DNA of 64,000 nt, from the NCBI GenBank assembly GCA_019113345.1, contig DXHQ01000078.1, positions 1 to 64,000 of the forward strand, in the 5' to 3' direction. Under the pieces are notes generated by a model. It was given only the letters and a program-made list of their open reading frames with translations, was not told the origin of the DNA and did no database searches. How positions within the stretch are numbered: position 1 is the first letter of the stretch; each line of letters begins with the position of its first letter. The translations under genes were made by a program, and so were the position numbers. Shown here piece after piece: positions 1 to 7,492 of this stretch. This DNA comes from Candidatus Faecalibacterium intestinigallinarum (GTDB taxonomy: Bacteria; Bacillota; Clostridia; Oscillospirales; Ruminococcaceae).

Positions 1-14
1 GGGTCCGCCCCAGC

Positions 15-1040
15 TCAGGACTGGCAGGCGGTGATGAGGCTCATCTTGTAGACCTCGTCGGCGTTGCAGCCGCGGGACAGGTCGTTGATGGGGGCGTTCA
101 GGCCCTGCAGGATGGGGCCGTAGGCCGCGTAGCCGCCCAGGCGCTGGGCGATCTTGTAGCCGATGTTGCCGGCCTCGATGCAGGGGAAGATGAAGGTGTT
201 GGCCTGGCCGGCGACGGCGCTGCCCTTGCACTTGGTCTTGGCGACCTCGGGCGAGACGGCGGCGTCGAACTGCAGCTCGCCGTCGATGGCGAGGTCGGGG
301 GCCAGCTCCTGGGCCTTGATGGTGGCATCGTGGCTCAGCGCGACGGTGCCGCCCTTGCCCGAGCCCTTGGTGGAGAAGCTCAGGACGGCCACCTTCGGGT
401 CGATGCCGAAGATCTTGGCGGTCTTGGCGGTCTCGACCACCACTTCAGCCAGCTTGGCGGCGGCCGGCATCTTGACCTCGCCGGTGGCCTTGTCGACGGT
501 GTCCTGATAGTCGATGTTGATGGCGCAGTCGCCCATGGCGATCCGCTTGAGGCCCTCTTCGCCCCAGTCGCGGTCCAGAATGAAGCAGGAACTGACCAGG
601 TGCGCGCCCTTCTTGGTCTTAATCAGCTGCAGGGCGGGGCGGACGGTGTCCGCGGTGGAATAGGTGGCGCCGCCCAGCAGGCAGTCGGCCTTGCCCATCT
701 TGACCAGCATGGTGCCGAAGTAGTTGGACTTTTTGAGCAGGGCGCGGCACTCGTCGGCGGTCATCTTGCCCTTGCGCAGCTCGACCATGGTGTTGACCAT
801 GTCCTCAAAGCCCTCGTAGGTATCGGGGTCGATAATCTCAGCGCCCGCAATGTCAAAGCCGCCCGCCGCAGCCGCAGCCTCGCACTCGGCCTTGTTGCCG
901 ACCATGACGACCTTCAGGATCTTCTCGGCCAGCAGCTTGCTGGCTGCCTCCAGAATGCGGGGGTCGCTGCCCTCGGTGAAAACGATGGTCTTGGGGTTTG
1001 CCTTCAGCTGCTCTACCAGCGGCGCAAACATATCTGCCAT
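15..1040 (-). CDS. pta: Phosphate acetyltransferase
   Basis: Cytosolic enzyme that interconverts acetyl-CoA and acetyl phosphate, giving ATP when paired with acetate kinase (not in this window). The 341-residue product is the size of the short PTA family and carries typical family segments: the N-terminal VFTEGSDPRILEAA, the central LVSSCFILDRDW and MGDCAINIDY, and the C-terminal FPCIEAGNIGYKIAQRLGG. The start at 1040 was chosen because GGAGGT lies six bases upstream; an in-frame ATG 54 bases earlier has no such site. It diverges from azlC. A 7-bp-arm palindrome lies in the leader at 1078-1095. Identification is secure. Confidence 0.96.
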   Translation of the reverse strand: MADMFAPLVEQLKANPKTIVFTEGSDPRILEAASKLLAEKILKVVMVGNKAECEAAAAAGGFDIAGAEIIDPDTYEGFEDMVNTMVELRKGKMTADECRALLKKSNYFGTMLVKMGKADCLLGGATYSTADTVRPALQLIKTKKGAHLVSSCFILDRDWGEEGLKRIAMGDCAINIDYQDTVDKATGEVKMPAAAKLAEVVVETAKTAKIFGIDPKVAVLSFSTKGSGKGGTVALSHDATIKAQELAPDLAIDGELQFDAAVSPEVAKTKCKGSAVAGQANTFIFPCIEAGNIGYKIAQRLGGYAAYGPILQGLNAPINDLSRGCNADEVYKMSLITACQS

Positions 1041-1077
1041 TTTGATTACCTCCGATATCGTTCCAATGTAATGACGC

Positions 1078-1095
1078 CGTGTTGGACACAACACG
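1078..1095. promoter_or_regulatory. Palindrome in pta leader, possible operator
   Basis: CGTGTTG, four bases, then CAACACG: a perfect inverted repeat with 7-base arms. It lies about +7 to +24 from the inferred pta transcription start, a repressor-type position. It resembles, but does not match, the redox-sensing Rex operator (TTGTTAA-N4-TTAACAA). The regulator is not identified. Confidence 0.4.
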
Positions 1096-1108
1096 CTCTT
1101 TCCCTCTT

Positions 1109-1136
1109 ATTTTAACACAAGAAGCCAAAACTTCAA
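1109..1136 (-). promoter_or_regulatory. Candidate promoter of pta
   Basis: Reading the minus strand, TTGAAG (1131-1136) and TAAAAT (1109-1114) are 16 bases apart. The inferred start point near 1102 lies just before the palindrome at 1078-1095. Confidence 0.5.
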
Positions 1137-1208
1137 TACAGAATCCGAATTTTCTATGAAATTTTGCGGTTTTGGCGCGCCCTGCCGGCCGCGTCGCCGC
1201 CCGTCCGC

Positions 1209-1237
1209 TTGACATCGGCCCCAAACCGGTGCAAAAT
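1209..1237 (+). promoter_or_regulatory. Candidate promoter of azlCD
   Basis: TTGACA (1209-1214), 17 bases, CAAAAT (1232-1237), about 60 bases before the azlC start. Confidence 0.55.
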
Positions 1238-1296
1238 AAAAGACAGCCGGGCGGCGGCCGCCCCCGGCAAATGATTGAAAAGAAAGAGGGAATGTG

Positions 1297-1992
1297 ATGA
1301 AACGCAAAGCGCTGCAGGCCGCCTTCCCCTACACCCTGCCGATCTGCGTCGGCTTTCTGTTTTTGGGGCTTTCCTACGGCTTTCTGATGCGCAGCGAGGG
1401 GTTTTCCTTTGTCTATCCCTTGCTGATGAGCCTGTTTATCTTTGCCGGCTCGATGGAGTTTTTGACGGTGGAGCTGCTTTTGTCGGCCTACGACCCCCTG
1501 CACGCCTTTCTGCTGGCGCTGATGGTCAACGCGCGGCATCTGTTCTACGGGCTGTCCATGCTGCAGAAGTACAAAAACACCGGCTGGAAAAAGTTCTACC
1601 TCATCTTTGGGATGTGCGACGAGTCCTTTTCCATCAACTGCACCGTCACCCCGCCGGAGGGGGTGGACAGAGGGTGGTTCATGTTCTTTGTCACCCTGCT
1701 CAACCACATCTACTGGGTGACCGGGGCCACCGCCGGGGCTCTGCTGGGCTATGTCATCCACTTTGACACCACCGGCATCGAGTTCGTCATGACCGCCCTG
1801 TTTGTGGTCATGTTCCTCAACCAGTGGGAGGAGGCCAAAGACCACCGCCCCGCCCTGGTGGGGCTGGGCTGCTCGCTGGCCTGCCTGCTGCTTTTCGGCA
1901 GCGGCAGCTTCATCGTGCCGGCCATGGCGCTGATCATCCTCAGCTTCCTGCTCACCCGCAGGACCTTTGTCCGGGAGGTGAAGCGGCCATGA
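1297..1992 (+). CDS. azlC: AzlC family branched-chain amino-acid exporter, large subunit
   Basis: Integral membrane protein of 231 residues, the usual AzlC length, with several hydrophobic helices. Family landmarks are the N-terminal [18 protein letters not shown] and the central [25 protein letters not shown], where ARHLFYG is a well-conserved AzlC segment. AzlC works with AzlD to export branched-chain amino acids or analogues. The ATG at 1297 has AGAGGG six bases upstream; the adjacent GTG at 1294 is an alternative. The stop overlaps the azlD start (ATGA), indicating translational coupling. Substrate is inferred from the family. Confidence 0.93.
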   Translation: MKRKALQAAFPYTLPICVGFLFLGLSYGFLMRSEGFSFVYPLLMSLFIFAGSMEFLTVELLLSAYDPLHAFLLALMVNARHLFYGLSMLQKYKNTGWKKFYLIFGMCDESFSINCTVTPPEGVDRGWFMFFVTLLNHIYWVTGATAGALLGYVIHFDTTGIEFVMTALFVVMFLNQWEEAKDHRPALVGLGCSLACLLLFGSGSFIVPAMALIILSFLLTRRTFVREVKRP

Positions 1993-2321
1993 CCATGACC
2001 CTTTCGCAGAGCGTCCTGACCATCCTGGCGGTGGTTGCCGCCACCATGCTGACCCGCTTTCTCCCCTCCCTCCTCTTCCCGGAGGACAAAACGCCCCCCG
2101 CCGCCGTCACCTACCTCGGCGGCGTGCTGCCCTGCGCGGTGATCGGGCTGCTGGTGGTCTACTGCCTGAAAGACGCCGTCTTTGCCGGCTGGCACGGCCT
2201 GCCGGAACTGATCGCCATCCTCTTCATCGCGGCGCTGCACAGGTGGAAAAAGAACACCCTGCTCAGCATCGCCGGCGGCACCATCCTGTACATGATCCTG
2301 GTGCAGAAAATCTTTGTCTGA
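1989..2321 (+). CDS. azlD: AzlD family branched-chain amino-acid exporter, small subunit
   Basis: Small membrane protein of 110 residues with about four hydrophobic segments, matching AzlD in size, position and motif: TRFLPSLLF near residues 21-29 and [18 protein letters not shown] in the middle. Its start codon overlaps the azlC stop, so the two subunits are probably made in stoichiometric amounts. A second ATG two codons downstream is a possible alternative start. Confidence 0.92.
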   Translation: MTMTLSQSVLTILAVVAATMLTRFLPSLLFPEDKTPPAAVTYLGGVLPCAVIGLLVVYCLKDAVFAGWHGLPELIAILFIAALHRWKKNTLLSIAGGTILYMILVQKIFV

Positions 2322-2337
2322 TTCGGAGGGAAACACC

Positions 2338-2922
2338 ATGAACAAACTTTCCAAACAGGACGCCTGGGCCCTGCTGGCCCGCTACACCGAGACGCCCGCC
2401 CTGCAAAAGCACGCTCTGCAGGTGGCCGCCGCCATGGAGCACTTCGCCCACCTCGCCGGCCCCGGCGAGGACCCCGAGGTCTGGTGGGCCGCCGGCCTGC
2501 TGCACGACCTCGACTACGAAAAGTACCCCGAGGAGCACTGCAAAAAGAGCGAAGAACTGATGCGGGCCGCCGGCCTGGACGAGGTCTACATCCGGGCCAT
2601 GCTCTGCCACGGCTACGGTCTGGTCACCGACACAAAGCCCGAAAGCCGGCTGGAAAAGACCCTCTACACCGTCGACGAACTGACCGGCCTTATCAACGCG
2701 GCCTGCCTGGTCCGCCCCTCCAAAAGCGTGCTGGACCTCGAGGTCAAGTCGGTCAAGAAGAAATTCAAGGACAAGGCGTTCGCCGCCGGGGTCAACCGCG
2801 AGGTGATCCGCAAGGGCTGCGAGATGCTGGGGGTCTCCCTCGACGACGTCATCCGCGAGACCATCGAGGGGCTGAAGGAGCACGCCGAGGAAGTCGGGCT
2901 GAAAGGCAGCGCCGTGCTCTGA
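2338..2922 (+). CDS. HD-domain hydrolase
   Basis: Cytosolic HD-domain protein of 194 residues, probably a metal-dependent phosphohydrolase. The signature is visible: His25, His56-Asp57 in GLLHDLDYEKYPEEH, and a further His near 91 in MLCHGYG. The start at 2338 has GGAGGG seven bases upstream. It follows azlD by 16 bases and is probably cotranscribed, although no functional link is known. The substrate cannot be read from the sequence. The gene ends just before a strong terminator at 2952-2996. Confidence 0.85.
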   Translation: MNKLSKQDAWALLARYTETPALQKHALQVAAAMEHFAHLAGPGEDPEVWWAAGLLHDLDYEKYPEEHCKKSEELMRAAGLDEVYIRAMLCHGYGLVTDTKPESRLEKTLYTVDELTGLINAACLVRPSKSVLDLEVKSVKKKFKDKAFAAGVNREVIRKGCEMLGVSLDDVIRETIEGLKEHAEEVGLKGSAVL

Positions 2923-2951
2923 CCTCCCCGCCGCGCCGTCCGGATACACAG

Positions 2952-2996
2952 AAACGCGCCGCAGAGTTTTGGCTGGCTCTGCGGCGCGTTTCTTCT
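2952..2996. terminator. Bidirectional terminator
   Basis: Perfect 15-bp inverted repeat (2952-2966 with 2977-2991) around a 10-base loop, followed by T-rich sequence. It ends the azlCD-HD unit and probably also the convergent minus-strand gene at 3020. Confidence 0.85.
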
Positions 2997-3019
2997 TATG
3001 ATGAAGTGGGGATGTCGAT

Positions 3020-3259
3020 TCAGCAGTCGCCGGCGTAGTAACACACCACCCGCATATAATCCCGCCCATTGGGGATGACAAGGGTGATGGGCAGCTCGCC
3101 CCGGTTTTGGCGGTACTGCGCGCGCAGACCGTCCTGCAGCCGGTAGGCCCGCCGGATATCGGTCCGGCTGCCGTCCGGGCCGATCTGGTACACCGCGCCC
3201 TCGCAGCCGTTGACCACATCCAAAAACCGCTCCATGTTCAAAATCTTCAGTTTCATCAT
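3020..3259 (-). CDS. Small conserved-type protein of unknown function
   Basis: Hypothetical cytosolic protein of 79 residues. The sequence is ordinary and well-composed, with no signal peptide or membrane segment, beginning MMKLKILNMERFLDVVNGC and ending in RVVCYYAGDC. A GGGAGG site precedes the paired ATG codons at 3259 and 3256, supporting real translation. No family is recognised. It lies downstream of the AraC-type gene on the same strand with a 77-base gap. Confidence 0.6.
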   Translation of the reverse strand: MMKLKILNMERFLDVVNGCEGAVYQIGPDGSRTDIRRAYRLQDGLRAQYRQNRGELPITLVIPNGRDYMRVVCYYAGDC

Positions 3260-3336
3260 CCGGACCGCCTCCCTTTCCTGTATCTGCTGCCGTTTACAGG
3301 TATCATTATAGTGCAGTCCGCGCCGATAAAATAGCC

Positions 3337-4260
3337 TTATTCCTGCCCAGTTTTATCACCATCCTGCCATTTGCGGCGATACTCGGAGGGGGTGCAGCCC
3401 ATCGCCTCCCGGAACAGCTTGCCGAAATAGCTGCTGCTGCCAAGGCCGCAGGCCCGCCCGACTTCGGTCAGGGATTCGCTGCTGCGGGCCAGCATCTCGC
3501 AGGCCATCTGCAGCCGGTAAGACTGGATGTACGCCGCCGGGGTGGTATGCAGGCAGTCGCGGAAGAGCCGGAAGCAGGCCCGCTCGCTGAGATAGGCCGA
3601 GGCCGCCAGTTCCGTCACCGAGATCTTTTCGGCGTAGTGTTCGTGGATATAGACCAGCAGGGCCTTGATCTTTTCGCTGGAGCAGCCGGGGCGGGCGGGC
3701 TGCTCCAGCTGCGGGCGGGCCTGTTCAAGCAGCCTCAGCCATATCTCGGACAGGGCGCTGCGCAGCCGCAGCTCGCAGCCGTCCGCCGCCTCGGACAGGG
3801 AAAACGCCGCCCGGATGTCCGCAAGCAGCGCCGCCTGGGCGGGGTCTGCGGGGGAAAGGGCGATCAGCTCCACCTGCGGCGCCGCCGTCAGGGGCAGGAC
3901 GTATTTCTGCCCGATCCGGCTGCCCGGCTCCCCGGCGATGAGGGAAGGGTCGAACAGGTGAACCAGCTGCACATTTTCCCCCGCACGGCCCACCGGCCGG
4001 GTCATGTGCAGGACGCCCGTGTTGACAAAGCCGCCCGACCCGGCCGGAAAGAGGGCCCTTCCCTGCGGGGTGCTGTATTCCAGCGCGCCGCTTTCCATAT
4101 AGAACAGCTCGACCGCCCTGTGCCAGTGCCAGGGGACCAGCCGTTCGGGGTAGCAGTCCAGCTCCGCCCGGGAGGCAATGTAGGGGAAATCCGGCGCAAA
4201 ATCGGGCAGGCGCTCTTCCCTGCTGCCGGCGTGAAACTCAATGCCGCGGACTTGTTTCAT
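3337..4260 (-). CDS. AraC family transcriptional regulator with N-terminal cupin
   Basis: DNA-binding regulator of 307 residues. The first ~150 residues resemble an AraC-type ligand-binding cupin (WHWHRAVELFYMESGALEY). The C-terminal ~100 residues carry the double helix-turn-helix: ISVTELAASAYLSERACFRLF, then LTEVGRACGLGSSSYFGKLFREAMG with the family signature ending in PSEYR. An AAGGAGG site precedes the start. Neither neighbour suggests a clear target; the gene downstream is hypothetical and the one upstream is a PerM-type membrane protein with its own terminator. The effector is unknown, probably a sugar or related molecule by family. Confidence 0.9.
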   Translation of the reverse strand: MKQVRGIEFHAGSREERLPDFAPDFPYIASRAELDCYPERLVPWHWHRAVELFYMESGALEYSTPQGRALFPAGSGGFVNTGVLHMTRPVGRAGENVQLVHLFDPSLIAGEPGSRIGQKYVLPLTAAPQVELIALSPADPAQAALLADIRAAFSLSEAADGCELRLRSALSEIWLRLLEQARPQLEQPARPGCSSEKIKALLVYIHEHYAEKISVTELAASAYLSERACFRLFRDCLHTTPAAYIQSYRLQMACEMLARSSESLTEVGRACGLGSSSYFGKLFREAMGCTPSEYRRKWQDGDKTGQE

Positions 4261-4280
4261 GGCGCATATCCTCCTTGCGC

Positions 4281-4321
4281 AAAAATGCGCCGCCGGCTTT
4301 CAGAGAAAGCGCAGCGGCGCA
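4281..4321 (-). terminator. Terminator of the AI-2E family gene
   Basis: On the minus strand, nested perfect stems (4286-4293 with 4314-4321, and 4296-4301 with 4305-4310) are followed by a run of five T. It lies immediately after the gene at 4342-5550. Confidence 0.75.
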
Positions 4322-4341
4322 CGCCGTTTCCTGCATGGGGG

Positions 4342-5550
4342 TCAGCCTTCGGCGTCCTCTTTCTCCTCGGCTTCGAGAGCCTGATTGATGAGGGCGTCCA
4401 TCGTCTCGGCCTGCGCGGCGGCCTTCTGGCTCTCGATGCGGGCGTTGACCGTCTCCTTGAGCAGGATGTAGACCACCGCCATCACCGGGATGAAGAAGAT
4501 CATGCCCAGGATGCCGAACGCCGCGCCGCCCACCAGGACGGCGATGACCGTCCACAGCGGTTCAAGCCCCACCGAGCTGCCCACCACATGGGGGTAGATG
4601 AACTGATTTTCGATGAACTGCACCACCTGATAGACCACCAGGCAGAGCACCGCCTGCAGAGGGTTGACCAGCAGGATGAGGGCCACCCCGATGCCGCAGG
4701 AGAGGAAAGCGCCGATATACGGGATAAAGGCGCAGACCGCCGTCAGCACCGCGATCAGGCTGGCGTAGGGGATGCGGAAGACCGACAGCGCAATGAACAT
4801 CAAAAAGCCCAGCAGGCAGGACTCGATGGACTGCCCGCCCAAAAACTTGCCGAACACTTCCCGGATGAGGGTGCCGACGTGCCAGATCTTGTCGCCCAGC
4901 TCGGGGCTGACAAAGGCGTAGAGCAGCTTGCGGCACTGGCGGGAGAGGTTCTCCTTGTCGATCAGGATATACAGGGCGATGACGGTCGAGAACAGAGCGT
5001 TGCCCAGCACCGAGATGGTGGCGCTGACCGCGCCGACCAGGGTGCCCAGCATACTGGTGGCCCCGCTCAGCATCTGGCCGGCCAGCTCCTTGAAGTCGAT
5101 GGCCGCAAAGTCGATGGCGGCCAGCTGCTGCTCCATCCAGGTGGTGTCGATGCCCATGCTGTAGAGGTAATCCATCAGGGCGGGCAGGCTCTCCTGGATC
5201 TGGGCGATGACACTCATGATCGACTTGCGCAGCTCGGGGATCAGCATCAGCACCGCCAGCGCCACCACCACCAGGATGCAGACAAAGGTCAGCAGCAGGC
5301 TGACCATCCGCAGGGCCTTGCCGGCCTTTTCGGGGTGCTTGCGGTAGAGCAGCTTTTTCAGCCCGTTTTCGATGGCAGTCATGGGCACGTTGAGCAGAAA
5401 GGCGATGATGCCGCCGATCACCGCCGGGGTGCACAGCCCCACCAGCCCGCTGAGCCAGTGCAGCACCGTATTGAAATGGGTCAGCCCGAAGTAAAAGGCG
5501 ATGCCTCCAAAGACGAGGATCGCCGCAAAGCGTTGGTTCTGTCGTTCCAT
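4342..5550 (-). CDS. AI-2E family (PerM/YdbI-like) membrane transporter
   Basis: Polytopic membrane protein of 402 residues. Family landmarks: an N-terminal two-helix block (FAAILVFGGIAFYFGLTHF, then TPAVIGGIIAFLLNVPM), an amphipathic central region, and the C-terminal block with GAFLSCGIGVALILL, QFIENQFIYPHVVG and the glycine-rich LVGGAAFGILGMIFFIPVMA. The QFIENQ...P motif is strongly typical of the AI-2E/PerM family. Members are variously proposed to export autoinducer-2 or act in Na+/H+ exchange, so the substrate is open. ATG at 5550 was chosen for its GGGAG site; a 30-residue upstream extension is not supported. The last ~25 residues are charged and cytosolic. Confidence 0.88.
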   Translation of the reverse strand: MERQNQRFAAILVFGGIAFYFGLTHFNTVLHWLSGLVGLCTPAVIGGIIAFLLNVPMTAIENGLKKLLYRKHPEKAGKALRMVSLLLTFVCILVVVALAVLMLIPELRKSIMSVIAQIQESLPALMDYLYSMGIDTTWMEQQLAAIDFAAIDFKELAGQMLSGATSMLGTLVGAVSATISVLGNALFSTVIALYILIDKENLSRQCRKLLYAFVSPELGDKIWHVGTLIREVFGKFLGGQSIESCLLGFLMFIALSVFRIPYASLIAVLTAVCAFIPYIGAFLSCGIGVALILLVNPLQAVLCLVVYQVVQFIENQFIYPHVVGSSVGLEPLWTVIAVLVGGAAFGILGMIFFIPVMAVVYILLKETVNARIESQKAAAQAETMDALINQALEAEEKEDAEG

Positions 5551-5759
5551 GCAAGTTCTCCCGATGCGTTTTTGGTCCGGCAGCGCCGCCGCCCGCCCGC
5601 GCGGCGGGGGCAGGTCTGCCCGTATAAATCCATTATGCACGGATTTGCGGGCAAGGTCAATAGATGGGACGCAGAATTTGTGGAATATTCACTTTATTTA
5701 TGCTATAGTAATAGACAGGAAACATTTGAGAGTCTGTCAGAATGGAGAAAAAACGCGCT

Positions 5760-6329
5760 ATGGATCTGCAAACCTTACAGGAAAAATGCGCAGCCTGCAC
5801 CCGCTGCTCTCTGTGCGAGACCCGCCAGCATGTGGTCTTCGGGCAGGGCGCGGCCGACGCCGAGGTGCTGTTTGTGGGCGAGGGCCCCGGTCAGAGCGAG
5901 GACGAGCAGGGCCTGCCCTTTGTGGGGCGCAGCGGCCAGCTGCTGGACAAGTACCTCTTTGCCATCGACCTGGACCGGAACAAAAACTGCTACATTGCCA
6001 ACATCGTCAAGTGCCGGCCGCCCCGCAACCGCGACCCCCTGCCCGAGGAGAGCGAAGCCTGTATGCCCTGGCTGCGGGAGCAGTTCCGCATCCTGCGGCC
6101 CAGGATCGTGGTCTGCCTGGGGCGGATCGCGGCCCAGCGGATGATCCGGCCCGGCTTTTCGGTGACAAAGGAACACGGCGTCTTTGTGGACAAGGGCGGG
6201 GTGGCCTTTATGGGCACCTTCCACCCGGCGGCGCTGCTGCGCCAGCCCCAGAACAAACCCCTGGCCTTTGCGGATTTTGCGGCGCTGCGGGACAAGATCG
6301 GCGAAGTGTGCCGGCACACCTATCTTTGA
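5760..6329 (+). CDS. Uracil-DNA glycosylase, family 4 (iron-sulfur)
   Basis: DNA repair enzyme that removes uracil from DNA by cleaving the N-glycosidic bond. Family 4 marks are visible: the cysteine cluster CAACTRC near the N-terminus and two more cysteines (VKCRPPRNRDP and EACMPW) that would ligate a 4Fe-4S cluster, active-site motif 1 GEGPGQSEDEQGLPFVG, and motif 2 FHPAALLR. The 189-residue length fits the family. I prefer the ATG at 5760 because GGAG at 5745-5748 precedes it and family members begin about ten residues before the first cysteine; the in-frame ATG at 5742 is the alternative. Confidence 0.93.
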   Translation: MDLQTLQEKCAACTRCSLCETRQHVVFGQGAADAEVLFVGEGPGQSEDEQGLPFVGRSGQLLDKYLFAIDLDRNKNCYIANIVKCRPPRNRDPLPEESEACMPWLREQFRILRPRIVVCLGRIAAQRMIRPGFSVTKEHGVFVDKGGVAFMGTFHPAALLRQPQNKPLAFADFAALRDKIGEVCRHTYL

Positions 6330-6350
6330 GCCTGTTTTTGTGGCATTCCG

Positions 6351-6384
6351 CCTCGCTTTTGCATACCTTGTGCCAAAAGCGAGG
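6351..6384 (+). promoter_or_regulatory. Hairpin covering the ribosome binding site of the next gene
   Basis: A perfect 11-bp inverted repeat (6351-6361 with 6374-6384) around a 12-base loop. The GAGG of the ribosome binding site for the gene at 6394 forms the distal end of the stem, so folding would hide it. There is no U-tract, so it is not a classical terminator. Confidence 0.6.
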
Positions 6385-6393
6385 TGTTCTACT

Positions 6394-7473
6394 ATGGAAA
6401 TAAAGTGTCCGCAATCGGTCGATTTCTTTCTCGGCACCACCACCCCGGCCGGCTTCAAGGGCTACTTCCGGCAGCTGGGGCAGGAGAGCGGGATGCAGCT
6501 CTATCTGCTCAAGAGCGGGCCGGGCTGCGGCAAGTCCACCCTGATGAAACAGCTGGCCCAGCTTTCGGCGGGGCCGGTCCAGCGCATCCACTGCGCAAGC
6601 GACCCCGACAGCCTGGACGGCGTGGTCTTCTGCGACAAGTCCGCCGCCATCCTGGACGCCACCGCCCCCCACACCCTCGAGCCGCTGGCCCCCGGCGCGG
6701 ACGAGGTGGTGGTCAGCCTCTACCACACCATCTCCCCCGAGGCGCTGCGCCCCCACCGGGAAGAGATACGGGCCCTCTTTGCCCAGAACGCCGCCCTGCG
6801 CGGCCGGGCCGCCCGGTACATCGCCTCGGCGGGCAGCCTGCTTTTGGACAGCCGCCGGGCCGAGGCGTGCAGCACCGACTTTGAAAAGGTGCGCCGCTAT
6901 GTCAAGCGGCTGGCCGCCCGGCTGCTGCCCCGCAAAGGCGGCGCGGGCAGCGAGCAGATCCGGCTGCTGTCGGCCGTCACCCCGCAGGGGCCCGTCTTTT
7001 ACAGCCAGACCATCCGCGCCCTGGCCGACCGGTCCATCGTATTCCGGGACGAATACGGCGCGGCCTCCCGCTTTCTGCTCGAACAGATCCGCGCCGAGGC
7101 GCTGGCCCGCGGGTACGAGATCATCACCTGCCCCTGCGCCCTCCACCCCGAGGACAAGATCGACCACGTTCTGATCCCCTCCCTCCGGCTGGCCTTTGTC
7201 ACCGACAACGGCTGGCACTCGGCCCCCCTGCCGGGGCAGCAGGCGGTGCGGTGCAGCCGCTTCTGGGATAAATCCAACCTCTCGAGCTTCCGGGCGCGGC
7301 TGCGGTTCAACGCCCGCGCCGCCCAGGAACTGGTGCAGCAGGCGGTCGACCTGATGGCCAGCGCCAAAGCCTGCCACGACGAGCTGGAGAGCTATTACCG
7401 CGCCGCCGTCGACTTCGAGGCGGTGGAGCAGGCCGCCCGCGACTGCGCCCGCCGCATCGGGCTGACAACGTAA
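6394..7473 (+). CDS. P-loop ATPase of the PRK06851-like family
   Basis: Cytosolic nucleotide-binding protein of 359 residues. The N-terminal half has FFLGTTTPAGFKGYF followed by a Walker A at residues 42-49 (GPGCGKST), as in a clostridial family of uncharacterised ATPases that, as I recall it, normally has two P-loop halves. The second half keeps the family context (EIITCPCALHPEDKIDHVLIP) but the expected second P-loop position reads FRDEYGAASRF, so it looks non-functional for nucleotide binding. It lies 19 bases before the nuclease-helicase gene and is probably cotranscribed with it. The start has GAGG inside a hairpin. No specific function is known. Confidence 0.8.
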   Translation: MEIKCPQSVDFFLGTTTPAGFKGYFRQLGQESGMQLYLLKSGPGCGKSTLMKQLAQLSAGPVQRIHCASDPDSLDGVVFCDKSAAILDATAPHTLEPLAPGADEVVVSLYHTISPEALRPHREEIRALFAQNAALRGRAARYIASAGSLLLDSRRAEACSTDFEKVRRYVKRLAARLLPRKGGAGSEQIRLLSAVTPQGPVFYSQTIRALADRSIVFRDEYGAASRFLLEQIRAEALARGYEIITCPCALHPEDKIDHVLIPSLRLAFVTDNGWHSAPLPGQQAVRCSRFWDKSNLSSFRARLRFNARAAQELVQQAVDLMASAKACHDELESYYRAAVDFEAVEQAARDCARRIGLTT

Positions 7474-7492
7474 TTGCAAGGAAGGTGAAACC

